Below, piece by piece: positions 42,901-54,833 of a DNA stretch of 64,000 bases. The stretch comes from Symbiodinium natans (Eukaryota > Sar > Dinophyceae > Suessiales > Symbiodiniaceae), in the NCBI GenBank assembly GCA_905221605.1, contig CAJNDS010002747.1, forward strand, positions 1 to 64,000, given 5' to 3'. How positions within the stretch are numbered: the stretch's first letter is position 1; every line of letters starts with the position of its first letter. Position numbers and translations under genes: made by a program. The notes beneath the pieces were generated by a model. It did not search any database. It had not been told where the DNA came from and saw only the letters and a list, made by a program, of their open reading frames with translations.

Positions 42901-43889
42901 ATTAACAAACCTCCGTGGATGCACCGATACAGTGTGCCATATGTACCAAAAGTGTTGCAAGAGTGCACCAAGCATGAGCGTCGGTGGTTGACAGTATGCA
43001 AGTACTTACGAACGCAGTCAGCCAGGTTGGTGAGAAGTGCAGCGCTCAGAATGCCCTTGTGACAGAAAGAGCTTGCAATAGCTTGCTTGGACGATGTCGC
43101 AAGGTACAAAGCCACCCATCTCAGCCCAAAGGCAACCTCCAGGCACGGATAATTTTAGATTTGTGCTCTCAGGGTTTGGAAGGCGCATCCGCTTACGTGT
43201 TGCGGGGATGCCCACCTCAGACGGGCCTAGATACTTCGCGATAGTTTCGTGGAATCTCGTGAGTTTTCACGGTACGAGGTTGCTATGCGCGAAACGCTCG
43301 AAGCGGATTGTGGAGTTCCGCAGGTGGTGGTGGCAGAAGGGCTTCAGTGAGCTCATCCTGGAGATCTTTCTGGGGCTCTGTGCGTCCTGCTCAGCCTTCG
43401 CTGTTGCATCAAGCGTGGTGGTTGACCCGCATGCCAACGCAGACAGGTTCAGATGTTCATGGGCTGGCCCACTAAATCACCAATCACCAACAGTCCTTGT
43501 GTAATTAATGTGTTTTTTTCATGCGCACATAGATTGGCTGCATGTGAAACGACGATCGACCTACAGCAGATCTCCGTGGCATTTGCAGGTTGATGAGCCT
43601 TTTCTCACTATGTTCTCACTATGTCCCGGAGACATTGCCCAGGCAGCATTCGCATCTGAAGGTCTCCTCACTGTCGGTCTCTTGTAATTTTGTTATCTTG
43701 GTTCAAAGGCACCGCGGAACAATGAGCTGTCAGTTTCCATGCACAAACACCAACGTTGAATTTCAGCAAACCTCGTCTCGTGGGATCAATGAGGCTTCGG
43801 ACAGGCCCAGCCCGAGAAAAAGAAGACCACAAGTAAGTCTCCGGAGAAAACAAGAGAAGTGGAAAAATGCCCCAATGCAGTGCAGAGGC

Positions 43890-43921
43890 CAGAGCACATC
43901 AGAGCACATCAGAGCACATGG
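43890..43921. repeat. 10-bp tandem repeat (CAGAGCACAT)
   Basis: Three perfect tandem copies. Confidence 0.8.
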
Positions 43922-44097
43922 AGAACGCACAGAACGGTTTTTGGCGTGGTTCAGCATCCGCTGGGACTTTCGAAAGTGGAAGTATGACAAAAAGTGCTTG
44001 TCTCCTTGTGATCGGCGTGATGGCATTCTGGGTCGAGGACCCCCCGAAGTCTTGTGGTAGAGGAGTTAGCCAGGTGATCTTCTTTCTGTCCCATCCC

Positions 44098-44133
44098 TGT
44101 CATGTTAGGGACCACTGTCATGTTAGGGACCAC
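44098..44133. repeat. 17-bp tandem duplication (TGTCATGTTAGGGACCAC)
   Basis: Two adjacent near-perfect copies. Confidence 0.8.
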
Positions 44134-45894
44134 GTGTTTTGGTGTATTCGGAGTGAGAGAGTGTTAGATGTAGGGTTGAAGCTTCAGGGTTGCAAGCGGT
44201 TGCAGCATTGTTTTGGGTCTGCGATTTGGCAACAGCTTGCTTTAAGGCTCATTTCTATAAGATTGAAGGCTGGACTTGCCATGATTCCGTTTAGTGGCGG
44301 ACTGCTTGAGCCGACCACCGAATCTGAGTTGCCTCATTCTGTCATACTGCACCCGTAACGTAATGCCGAGGTGGTTGCAGTGGTCATCTGCATTCTGACA
44401 GAGATGTTTCAGCACGATGTATCGTGCCACAACAGGCACTTGTCCAGAGCACAAGTACTCAAAGTCAGGCTCATGCTGACATCTATTTCATGCAAGGCTT
44501 TCGGATGATGGCCGCCGTCTCGCCACGACTTGTATACGACAGGCTACGTGGCTGTTGCACTGGCTGAATTTCATTGTCGACCACAGAAATCAACAGTCAA
44601 ATGTCTTGGTTTCTTTGTCTTTTGGTCATTGGTCCTTCTGTGAATCTACACAACACGCCCCACGAAACAAAGCAAAGACTTCCTTTAGCCTCCTTGATGA
44701 ATTTAGGAGAACGGGGAGGGGTGTCAGGCAGAGGATGGGGCACAAAGATTCCGCGCCTGTTTAGTTTTTTAAGACTAGGTGGGACTTTACTACAACTATA
44801 TCACTTTATAAGTTTAGGGTTCCTCTAATTTCATATTCGTGGAGCTAAAAGTTAAACTTTTATTGGGGGGTTAAACAGCAACCAAGAACACTCAGGCATG
44901 GGCATGCGTAGGTTCAGGCAGATTTGTCCAAGAATATGTGGGGACATTGCTGGGATTAGTGTGCCTGCTCTTCTTTCAGTTTTAGTTAAGTGCATGGATC
45001 CCAACAGCCTTTGTCTGCTCACAAGCTCTTCTTTTCTCGGCGCTCTAGGCACATAGCCCGGTCTCTATCCCTGCCCAGCTTCTGCTTACCGTGTTGCCCT
45101 GATCCTCTGTGATCTCTTCTTTGTCCAAAGTTGCTATCTGTCAGCTATCCATTCACTTGAACCAAACAAGAAGACCTTGCAGGGAATCTGCAAGGGCTTC
45201 TTATCCCTGAATGTCTCTGGGGCTTCGGTATAAGCACCATGAGAGCGAGCTGCTAGAACACCAAGAGTCCTTCGCACGTCCCAGAGGCCCTCCGAAATCA
45301 GGAGTGCGCATCCGCACGGAAACCACGTGAACATCAGTCAAAGCAAGGAAAGCCAAGAACAGAGGAGAAAAACAAAAGGATCGCCTTACCGAAGAAGGAC
45401 CAAAACAAAGCTCCACTGTAAGAAGTGCACCAGAAAACTAAAATCTCGGAGGTGGGCGTGAACCAGACCTGCGGTGTCGACGGCTGCTTCTGCGGCATGT
45501 TCTCAGACTTGCTTTGTGACGAACCTCCTCTGCCAGCACAAATCTGTATCAAGGTCTTGGAACAAGCCAGCACGTTTGTACGGTTGTTTTGGTGAGTTCT
45601 GGAGAGTCTGATGAAAGTTTGACACTCGCAGGTGGTGCGGCCTCTTTGTGCAGCGGCTGGTACGAATGTTCGCACAAGCGGCATGCACGGACACCTGTAC
45701 ACCGTCCTGGTTACCTGCATCGTTCTCTGTGCTTCTTGCCTCACTTGATAGCAATGCATACCAAGTTAAGCGAAGAGGTACGTATCAGTTCTGTTTGCCT
45801 GCAGCAGCTGAGGTGTTCAACTTCGTGAATTGGACCATTACGTCGTGGGCAATGCTGTTGAACTGGCTCGGATATCAGATGAGGCCAGGAGACG

Positions 45895-45970
45895 GCATGA
45901 AACAGCATGAAACAGCATGAAACAGCATGAAACAGCATGAAACAGCATGAAACAGCATGAATCAGCATGA
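45895..45970. repeat. 10-bp minisatellite (CATGAAACAG)
   Basis: About seven tandem copies, the last two diverged to CATGAATCAG. Confidence 0.95.
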
Positions 45971-47942
45971 ATCAAGCATGAACAATATTGAACAGGAGCG
46001 AGGAAGGAGTGAGAAGCCAGTTCCTTGAAGAAGTAAAGCCCCCTTGTATCGATGTTTGCATTTGATGAAGGGTGATGACGAGGAGAATAGTGATTATGAC
46101 GAGAGCTGCTACTGATGATGGAGAAGCTGGTAATGTCTTTTTCTATTGGTGGTGGCGATGGACAAGTTAAAAGCAAGCCGTGCTTGATCGTGTTGTGACG
46201 GGATGTGACGGGCCGCTGCGTTCTCCGCTGTTCTGCCTGTCCTGGTCGCAGTGGAGTCGGCGGAAGCAGAGGGGTGGTTTCGCCCACTGCGACTTCTCCG
46301 CAAGCTGTGCTTACGAAGTATTGTGGCCAACAGCTCATACAACGGAGGCTGATATGCGTGCTTCCGCAGACTGTGGCTGCTTGTTTGAGCAGTGTTTTGT
46401 GTTATTTGCAAGAAGAGAGCCAACAAAAGTTTTTCGAGAAAGTAGCAATCCTTGTCTTTGCAGCCTGCCACAGCTTATGGCTTTCCTCTGAAGGGCAAAG
46501 GGATGCTAAGGGCACGGGCACCGTAAGGGCCGCAAGAGCAGCGTAGGGGCTCCGGGCCAGCAGTAACAGCACCGACACCGACACACCGCAAGCGCTCGCC
46601 ACAAATACTGGCATGCAGAAGACAAGGCTTTCGTTTTGCCATGCCAGCTTTACGTGCTTTCGTTAGCGCTGGACGCCGTGAGGAATTCGCAGGTCATCAA
46701 CAAGCCCGTTGAGCCAAGCACGCAGCCTCTTGGTTGTCAGGAATCCTCACTCTGTTTTTTTTTACATGTGGTCCGTGCTGACATGTGAAGCAGCATGCTC
46801 GTGCTCGCAGAGGTACCATCGCTTCACTGTTCTCTTCGACTCTCCGACGGAAGAAAGTCTCGTCTTCAATGTCGATTGCTCTGAGGATCCTGAGGCCCCC
46901 CATTCTGGATTCTGCAGCTTGCGAGCTTTGTTTTTGTTTACGCTTTGCAGTTTGCAGATGTCAGGCGGTAGCTTGCACCCTGGCGGGCTATGATGAGCCT
47001 TGGAAAGCAGTCACTTCTGCAGTTTATACCGTACCACTTAGAAGTGTTGAGAAGGACACTTTGCCTTGATCTGCTTCGAGTATCTTCTTGCGTGGCTTTT
47101 CAAGCCAAGGAAATCTGAGCGCGACACGCGCGATCTGGTGTCTGAAGCGACAACTTGCAAGCTTACTATTGACCACCGCAGAGTTGTAGAAGTCAGGCAG
47201 TGCAAGTGCAGTATTGTGGAATAGGCCGAATTCGGCAGGGAGTTAGCATAAGTTTCACTCAAGTTTCACGCTTATCACCCCTTCGCATGGAACAGTGTTC
47301 GAGTCCAAAAAGTTCCTTGTCTCATGGGATAGGTAGAGGTCATGCGCGAAGGCGCGTTGTCCACAAAAATTTGCCTTTTCCTGCAAGGATTGCATGCCAC
47401 AAAGAATTCAGCACGTTCGACAATATGTTCACAGGCAGCTGCTGCAGTTGCTTTCTCCTTGAGTCACTTGTGTTTAGTCCCAGATTGTCGGTTGTTGTTG
47501 CAGTGTTGTCTATTCGTTGAATTCCTAAGTGCTTAATCGCTCGATGCTGGACGCGCGAGAACAGTGGACGTGCGAGAACAGCGTTCGGCACATCGTCGTC
47601 TTTGTCAGTGGCGGTGATCCCGCGGGGTGCAGGGCGCCATCGACTTATCTTAGCCAAAACTGGCCGATTTCGCCTCTGCCGGCCCGGGCACGACAAGCCG
47701 CGCAACCTCGCGCAACCCTTGCGGCGAAAGGATGATTGCTCATGAATCCTTAGTGCATGGTGCACCGTTGCGGCGTGCAGACCGGCCCCCTGTGTCTCAG
47801 AATTGACACGTTGGATCGTCGTGCTTTTGAACATTTTGAACGTGAGTGGTGGGAATGGAGGGGTCGGGCTGATGGGTCGCCAAGCCTTTCGACCGTCTCT
47901 ATTGCTGCGTCTCTATTGCTGCATTGCCACTGCTGCGCCTGC

Positions 47943-48385
47943 TGCTGCATTGCTGCATTGCTGCATTGCTGCATTGCTGCATTGCTGCATTGCTGCATTG
48001 CTGCATTGCTGCATTGCTGCATTGCTGCATTGCTGCATTGCTGCATTGCTGCATTGCTGCATTGCTGCATTGCTGCATTGCTGCATTGCTGCATTGCTGC
48101 ATTGCTGCATTGCTGCATTGCTGCATTGCTGCATTGCGCTGCATTTGCTGCATTGCTGCATGCTGCATTGCTGCATTGCTGCATTGCTGCATTGCTGCAT
48201 TGCTGCATTGCTGCATTGCTGCATTGCTGCATTGCTGCATTGCTGCATTGCTGCATTGCTGCATTGCTGCATTGCTGCATTGCTGCATTGCTGCATTGCT
48301 GCTGCATTGCTGCATTGCTGCATTGCTGCATTGCTGCATTGCTGCATTGCTGCTGCATTGCTGCATTGCTGCATTGCTGCATTGC
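47943..48385. repeat. 8-bp minisatellite (GCTGCATT)n, about 55 units
   Basis: Near-perfect array of GCTGCATT with small interruptions near 48137, 48299 and 48352, ending in GCT triplets. The unit has no stop codon in any of the six frames, so it generates long false frames reading LHCCIAAL on the + strand or QQCSNAAM on the - strand. It lies just upstream of the first recognised exon of the RlmJ-like gene, probably in an intron or 5' flank. Confidence 0.97.
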
Positions 48386-48515
48386 TGCTGCTGCTACTGC
48401 TGCTGCTGCTGCTGCGACGAGATGGTCGTGCCGATGTTGTGATCCCTGTTGTTGCTGCAGGAATGCCATGTTTGCTGATGCTGATCCCACTGTGCTTGTC
48501 ATTGTTACCTTGCAG

Positions 48516-50210
48516 GTATTTAGCAGGTGGTCCAGAAGATTGCTTGAAACATTTTGTCCTTGTTGCGCTGCTTCGTCGCTTTGTGAAAAAGAGCTGCTCG
48601 GTGGCACATCAACAGTTGAAAGTTGCAATATCGTGGACTTTTCACAAGCTTTCGTTGTTTTTCGCTTCTTTTTATGGCTTGCCAGGTCATCCGTTCACAT
48701 ATATCGATGCGCATGCCGGCAGTGGCCTGTACGATCTGAAATCTGACGAGTCCCAAGTATTTTGCAATCACGAGGATGGAATCGTGCACATCATGAATGG
48801 AGTGCGAAAACAAGTGGTGTCTGGTGCCGTGTATCAGCTCATGCACTCCACCTTGGAGAAGCGGAATGCTGCCTTGAAGAACCCTGGCTTCCAGCACTAT
48901 CTGGGCTCGGCCGCTTGGGCCCTGGAATGGCTACGGCACCAAGACCAGGCTGCGACGTTTGAGATTTCAAGTATTTTCAAGGGTTGCATGTTTTTCAACG
49001 AGCCGCAAGCTGCGTGTATGATGTGATATTTGTTGGAACGGTCTTGCAGGCTGTAGGCTGACGGCTTGTCCTAGCTCATCATGGAATATAGGTATTGTAG
49101 GTCCGACGTAGGCCCTTTAGATTGTGTCATGATGACGAGCGAGTTTCAATGAGTTTTCACAAGGCCGACAGCACGCAGCTTCAAAACCTAGATAAAACGA
49201 CAAGCAAACTACGTTTCGTACGCCTACATAGGTGCCCAGAGCTTGAAAAAAACTGAAAGGGGCAAGCAATCGAGGTAGTATCGAGGTAAAGGTCCCACCC
49301 ATGTGGGTTCAAGCAAGAGGGGCTCAAAATGGAAACAGACATAGTTTCCAAAAATCTTGTACGAAGGAGAAGAAGTAGGGACAGGCTCAAACCCAGTTTT
49401 CTGGACCTTGGACCGCGGATCGTCGTAGGTAAGGGTTGATGGCTCTGCAAATAAGCTTGTATGCGGTCTCGCATGATTTATGTTCATGTTCATGTAGCTG
49501 TAGTCTTCCACGTTAAGTAGCACTTTTACAGCTTGTGTGGGGTCTGGCCTCATGTTGTCTCCATACGACTTCGGCAAGGCGACCCACTAGATTGCTCGCA
49601 TTCACAAAAAAGACCAAAACGCAGAGAGTTTGCCTGCAGGCAGTATTGTTCGAGCTGTCGGCCGAAGTCATCGCGGACTTGCGGCGCAGCTTGTCGATCT
49701 TGACCCGTACATCTCAAGCCTCCGTCAGGGTGGTTCAAGCGAACTCCTATGAACAGCTTATCCGCAATCCGCCTCAATGTCACCAAAGGCAATTGATTTT
49801 TTTGGATCCACCATATGACTCTGCAAGCACATATTTCACGTGGAATATATACATGCTGCGGCGGCTTTACAAGCACTGGACGTCTGCGACAATCGTGCTT
49901 TGGTTTCCGTATTATTCGCCAGAGCAGACGGATGTGCTGTTGAAGCGAGTTCAGCAGCTACGCCTCGGTCAGGCTTGGAATGCTGCATCATACTATATCA
50001 TACTGTTCAGTGTCCTTCAATGAGGGATGGGTCATGATGCGCCTTTGAAACTCACAGGTGCTTGTGGTCCAAATGATCTTGCGCAGACGCTCGCGCCAGC
50101 TGCTTGGCTCGGGACTTCTGGTCCTTCGCCCGCCCAGCTACCTCCAGGACTTTTTCACGGCGGCAGCATGTAGGAGTTTTGTCTATTGCTTTTTTGCGTT
50201 GCAAAGTTGA
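48516..50210 (+). CDS. RlmJ-family 23S rRNA adenine-N6 methyltransferase, spliced (5' end missing)
   Basis: Bacterial RlmJ uses S-adenosylmethionine to methylate N6 of A2030 in 23S rRNA. Exons: 48516-48592, 48686-48948, 49640-49972 and 50058-50210 (TGA). Joined, they are collinear with E. coli RlmJ: AGGPEDCLKHFVLVALL (LKH motif), HPFTYIDAHAGSGLYDL (AdoMet-binding motif I), YLGSAAWALEWLRHQDQ, then FELSAEVIADLRRSL, the catalytic DPPY box in LIFLDPPYDSAS, IVLWFPY, and GSGLLVLRPP near the end. Introns are 93, 691 and 85 bp, all GC-AG, and every junction keeps phase. The roughly ten N-terminal residues that include the YRH..HAG region are not found; an upstream exon must supply them. The last exon could instead splice near 50155 into coding-like sequence around 50230-50335. 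The fold and catalytic motifs are intact. A role in mitochondrial or plastid rRNA is an inference. Confidence 0.9.
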
Positions 50211-51833
50211 CCTGTGGGCAACTGGAGGTGTCTGCGCCCTCCTTGAGTGCACGGGAGTTATGGAGGGAGCACGAACAAGGCCCCAAAGCGGCAACAGCTG
50301 CTTTCGCGGGAGCAGCATCCAAGGCTCAAATCAACACAACGAAGAGATGAGATACGAAAGAGCAAATTTCCCGCGAAACGAACCGTCCACCGATCCCGTG
50401 AGGAAATAACGCGTAAATTCAGCATCTTCCAGGACGAACAGCACCGAGCTCCAGCGCCAGGAACGCGCAAGAAAAGAACAAACAAACTGGGATTGGGAGG
50501 GCTTGGCTTGGCACATGGCGAAAGAATCCGCAGACCAAACGGCGCCTCTGACAGAACGTGAGCATCGTGTGAACCAAATTTGGGATCAGGAGGGGTCTGT
50601 TGCATTTTTGGGAAAGCCGCAAGCAATGCTTCCATGATTGCACGTGTGGCATTGATTAGTACTGTGATAGTATTGTGCCATCTAGGCCAGCTTTTGGGCT
50701 CTTTCACGGATGCAAAAACCGGCTACCGATTGCAAATCAGCTTCTGCCAGCACACCGCACATGAGCGTGGTGTAGATGTTCACTTTGTTGTCGCCTCGTT
50801 GTTCGCTTTCGCCAGGAAGAATTGCAGGAAAGTTTGCCTGAATTGGTGCGAATGCTTGGTGGACCTGGAAGTTCGGCAGCAACAATGTGTTCATGTGTTG
50901 CTCTTTCGCTTGGTGGAGAGAGTGCCTGTAAGATGCAGATGCTACTGTACTTTAACCGCTGACGCGTCAAATTAAGGGTTCACGTGGGCTAAGTAAGGGG
51001 GGTAGGGGGGGGTAGGGGGTGCCACAGGACAACCATGATGAGAGACGGGGTGGGTGGGTTAAGGGTGGTAGAGGGGTAGGCGAGGTGGAGAAAAGGAAGG
51101 GGTGAAGGCAAGGGGTTCCCTTGCTGGATCTATACGCCTCAGGCCTCCGGCCTCGGCAGAGAAGCACGGAACAAGTGACATTAGGCCGTTAGGCTGTCAG
51201 AGCCATCAGCTTCGTGACTCCATTGCTGGCTCGAAAGCTCGCAGGTGTTGTGACAGAGTCCGTGTATCATCTTCTCACGGCCGAGTGAGCATTGAGTTAG
51301 CATTGTAATTAGAGGAGCACTGTTCACTGTTGACTTGTTGCTGAGCCAGATGTTCAGACCGGCATTCAGCTGACGCAGAGAGAAACATCGAACATCCGCA
51401 AGTACTTGATTGTGGTCCTGCGCGGTCGTAAGCCTGCAAACTGTTGAGCCAGGCATCAAGGGCTTCATTCCCATGTTGACAGGATAGCAATCGGCAACAT
51501 GGCGCATCGTTCTCTTTCGGGCTGGGCAGCGACCCAGAATTAGCCGTGATATTTGATTTGTTTAACTCACGAGCAGCTTGGGCTACAGGGTTGGGGGAAC
51601 CGGCGCATGGCGAGGGGCCCCAAAGTGTCCTCAATCGGTCGCTGGAAGGTTGGCTTTGGGGTCTTTGGGGTTGGGGTAAATAATCAAGGACAGCAGCCAG
51701 ACTAAAAAGTCGATTTTTGACCAGTCGGTTAGTGAAGAGTGACTCGTCACATCCACAGGAGGTATTTTCACCCAGAATCTTGAAGCTTCGACCTCAGCAA
51801 AGTGGATATATGCCTATTCGACCGGTCTTCTAA
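50211..51833. other. region without a recognisable gene
   Basis: A G-rich low-complexity stretch occupies about 50985-51110. Open frames (for example 50580-50975 on the + strand) show no known family. Confidence 0.45.
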
Positions 51834-51920
51834 ATTTAGGGTTTAGGGTTTAGGGTTTAGGGTTTAGGGTTTAGGGTTTAGGGTAAACCCTAAACCCTAA
51901 ACCCTAAACCCTAAACCCTA
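51834..51920. repeat. head-to-head telomere-type repeats, (TTTAGGG)7 then (CCCTAAA)5
   Basis: Seven perfect TTTAGGG units (51835-51883) run directly into five perfect AAACCCT units (51885-51919), forming a near-perfect palindrome. G-strand repeats followed by C-strand repeats is the orientation produced when two chromosome ends join. TTTAGGG is the telomere unit reported for dinoflagellates. Confidence 0.97.
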
Positions 51921-53865
51921 GTGGAAAGCCACGACTGAACATGGAACTTGGATCTTGAATGACTGCACGTGCGTTTGGAACAATAAGCGCCACGCAGCTC
52001 TGAAGGTTTGTGTTGTTGTCCGATTGCCATTTACAGCACCCGGGCGAAGTCGGTTGGCAAAGGCTTGGGTCATGGCTCCAAACTTTGAGCATCTCAGCAT
52101 CTCAGGCAATCTCAGGCAATCTCAGGCCATGTCTACGCTGTGAGAGGCCTCTGACATGGCAGACTGGGCGGGTTCTTCCAATGGCGGCGTGGCGCTGATG
52201 TCCGAAGCTGAGCTTGGAGAGCAAATTGGGACTGAGCTTCTTTGTTCTCGTGGACAGGCCCATGAGTGATGCACCAGGCAGGAAAGTTTGTGTGTGTGTG
52301 TGTGTGCTTTGACCCATGTAAAGGCCGCACAGGCAGTCGAGACTCGTCAGAGGTGGCATTGCATGCTGTCCGAGTCCGAGCACGCCAACCGGAACCTGCG
52401 CAACGATACCCCCAGGCACACAGAGTTTGAATACCACACGTTGACTATGTGATATTATGTGATTATCTCCGAAGCATCCTGGTAGCCTAAAGTAGCCTGT
52501 ACGAGCCTTGCGGATCTTTGCCAGATCCCTGACATCCCCGGACTGGTCACGATACCTACAGTTGCAGGTTACCGGCTTATAATGTTGATATCGGTGGGTA
52601 TCGAAGGCACTGTCTGCAAAACCCGGCTTTTGATCCGAAACAGACATGTCAAATTTAATCATTTGTACATCCTGTTCTTCGCTACCACATCTCAAGTGCC
52701 TCACCTATCTGCTTCAAAGGAAGGTCTGATTTTTGGCTACTCACATGCTTTCCGCCTTGCTGCTGACTTCTCAGCTGCTCCAGTGCTTTGCACCAGCGCT
52801 GTCAGTGCATGATGTAGAAGTGTGGAGCTTATGGTGTCTGCTCTCTCTATCTCTCTCTCTCTCTGTCGCTCCGTTGCTACGGATGGATACAATGTTCGAC
52901 TCCTCGCTTCCCATTGCGCATCATTGCACAACGTCCTCAGATCACAGGTCCTCAACAACGAGACGGTTTTGCGATGTTTTGCGTGATCTGTTGAGGTTTC
53001 GTTTTTTGTCCACCGCTGGTCATAGTCGAACCATTGCTCGAAGCCATTGGTCGTAGCCATTGGTCGTAGCCATTGGTCGAAGCCAGTGTTGCATTCCTTC
53101 TTTTGAAAGGTGTTTGCATCATCGCTGCTGTGTGGTGACTCTGCTGCAACGATAGTATTCAGAGTTGGTCGTCCTTGGCGTTGGTTACTGCTGTACCAGA
53201 AGAGAAGCAAAGGATACCTGTGCAGCAACAGCCGCAGCTCCCATTGCCAGCCCGTGCCTTCCAGGCTTTTGAGCCCTGTAGCGTGTCAACAAGTTTTATG
53301 AGATCATTTTCTTGATTTCTCCTACATTTCTGGAGGCAATCAGCCCCACCAAGTCTTCGAACATTGCATCGCTGTCAATTCCGCACGTGTCTTCCCCGCC
53401 GGTGGCACCGCCAGAGCTTGAAGCACCAGGATTCCAGGAGGCTGGGGAATGCGCTCATGTGCATGTGAACTCCGCGGTCTCCATACATCTTGTGAGGTGT
53501 CAGCACCACCACCCCCGTCCCAAGAGCCATCGCTTCCAGCTCTGGAGAAGGCTTGGATTTGTGCTGGGGCGTGTGGAACATTGTGGAACTTTGATGGGCT
53601 GGGCATTCTAGGCTGCCGTGCACCGAATAGTACCGAACACCCAGAATAGTAGATGACAAGCCTCGATTCACAGGATGCTCTGCCATCTGCCGGTTCCCGA
53701 GTCGCCAAAAGTGTCGGCCTTTGAAGGCCTTTGATTAAACACGTCTCGAGGTCGGGTCCGTTGGACATGAGGAAGGCACTTGCAGGCCTTGCGCCTTCGT
53801 CTTCAAAAAGGCGGGAGACGTGGGGAGACGCCGCGGGGAGACAAAAACCGCGTTATCCCTGGCAG
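51921..53865. other. region without an assembled gene; possible upstream exons of the zinc-finger gene
   Basis: A short (GT)n lies near 52290 and a CATTGGTCGTAGC tandem repeat at about 53033-53090. A Pro/Ser-rich coding-like stretch at about 53385-53560 (for example SAPPPPSQEPSLPALEKAW) could be exons of the gene at 53866, since proteins of this dinoflagellate family often have such N-terminal parts. Not proven. Confidence 0.35.
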
Positions 53866-54030
53866 GGGTGTGACAGTGGCAGCCAATGCACCTTCTGCCA
53901 CCTTTGCCCACCGGGCAGGGCACCACAGCACGGCAGTATTCGGTAATCACAACATATCACAAGACATGTCTCAGACAATCAATGTCCAGGCGAGAAGAAA
54001 CGACGCCTGAAAGAAAGGGGGGCAAAGAAG
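53866..54030 (+). CDS. dinoflagellate CCCH-type zinc-finger protein, two exons of a partial gene
   Basis: Exons 53866-53914 and 53990-54030, joined in phase across a 75-bp GC-AG intron, read GCDSGSQCTFCHLCPPG followed by EKKRRLKERGAKK. The pattern C-x5-C-x3-H followed by LCPPGE and a basic run is a recurrent dinoflagellate motif, in which a first Cys lies about nine residues upstream. That first Cys should be on the preceding exon, not located here. Such fingers usually suggest RNA binding. Exons on either side are expected; the second ends at a likely GC donor. The motif is recognised with fair confidence, the rest of the gene not at all. Confidence 0.65.
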
Positions 54031-54830
54031 GCCACAGAGGCACACATCGGGTTTGTTGGAGCATTTGGAGCTGGTGCACTCGTGATCCTCAGTACGGTGC
54101 AGCTGCGCACTAGTAGGCCGGCTCGCCATTCAGTTCATGGGCTGAATAGTTCGATTGTGCAGGGAACGAGCACACCGTGAACTCTTCGCAAAAGGCTGCA
54201 GCATTGCATAGGACCTAGTCACGAGTCACGCTATGTTGCTCTGTTTTTCGATGCGCAAGCTCCAGAAGCATTCAGGCCAGAGAGACTGTCCATCGACAGA
54301 AGTGGTTTGAAGAAGGATTCCCTTCGACTTGTTTTCCAATCTGGATAGTTCGGCACAGACGGTACAGACTAGTACAGATGGTCAGCCTGATTCACGAATT
54401 GCATTTTGCTGGAACCGGCTGACGATTGAGCTTAATGAGCTCAGTTGGCTACCAGAAGGCTTCAGCGGAAGCTGTTTTGGCACTATGGCTTCTGCGAGTC
54501 TTAGGAAGCATCGGCATTTAGAAGATTTGATATGTTGCAATTCAAGCAGCAATTATGGTTGTTTTGAAATGTCGAAACAGTCAGATTATCATGACGACAC
54601 TACGACTGCCTTAATGCAGTCCATCTGATTTCTTTTGATTGTCATGATCTGAACCCGGTATGTGTGGAGTAGCGGGTTTGAGCATCCTCCACCGCATCAA
54701 ATCCTGGTTGCCTTTTTCTGTACCAGCTGGCCCAAGGCTCAAGCTGCGTGTTTTCCAGCAGTTTGTCAGCTACGATGGCATTTTTGTGCAGGGATGCCCA
54801 AGGCAAAGCTCCCCATCCTGTTGAAATTGG
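54031..54830. other. region without a recognisable gene
   Basis: Coding-like stretches, for example about 54751-54800 (LRVFQQFVSYDGIFVQ), may be exons of the unknown gene ending at 55703. Confidence 0.35.
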
Positions 54831-54833
54831 AAT

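Larger units (their letters stand above)
38383..47942. other. long region without a recognisable gene
   Basis: Open frames occur on both strands, the longest at 40771-41595 (+) and 40995-41972 (-), which overlap each other; neither shows a known domain. Scattered + strand stretches have coding-like composition, for example about 42190-42290 (VAQLRYVAKRYAWLAVLAKG), 42575-42660 and 43310-43440, but could not be assembled. The start of the RlmJ-like gene may lie near the end of this region. Confidence 0.4.

Noticed and set aside
47943-48385. Possible CRISPR-like array
   Set aside because: A contiguous 8-bp tandem repeat without spacers.
47750-49026. Frames of 292-407 codons across the GCTGCATT repeat
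   Set aside because: The repeat has no stop in any frame. Only the segments from 48516 onward, in the correct splice phases, match a protein.
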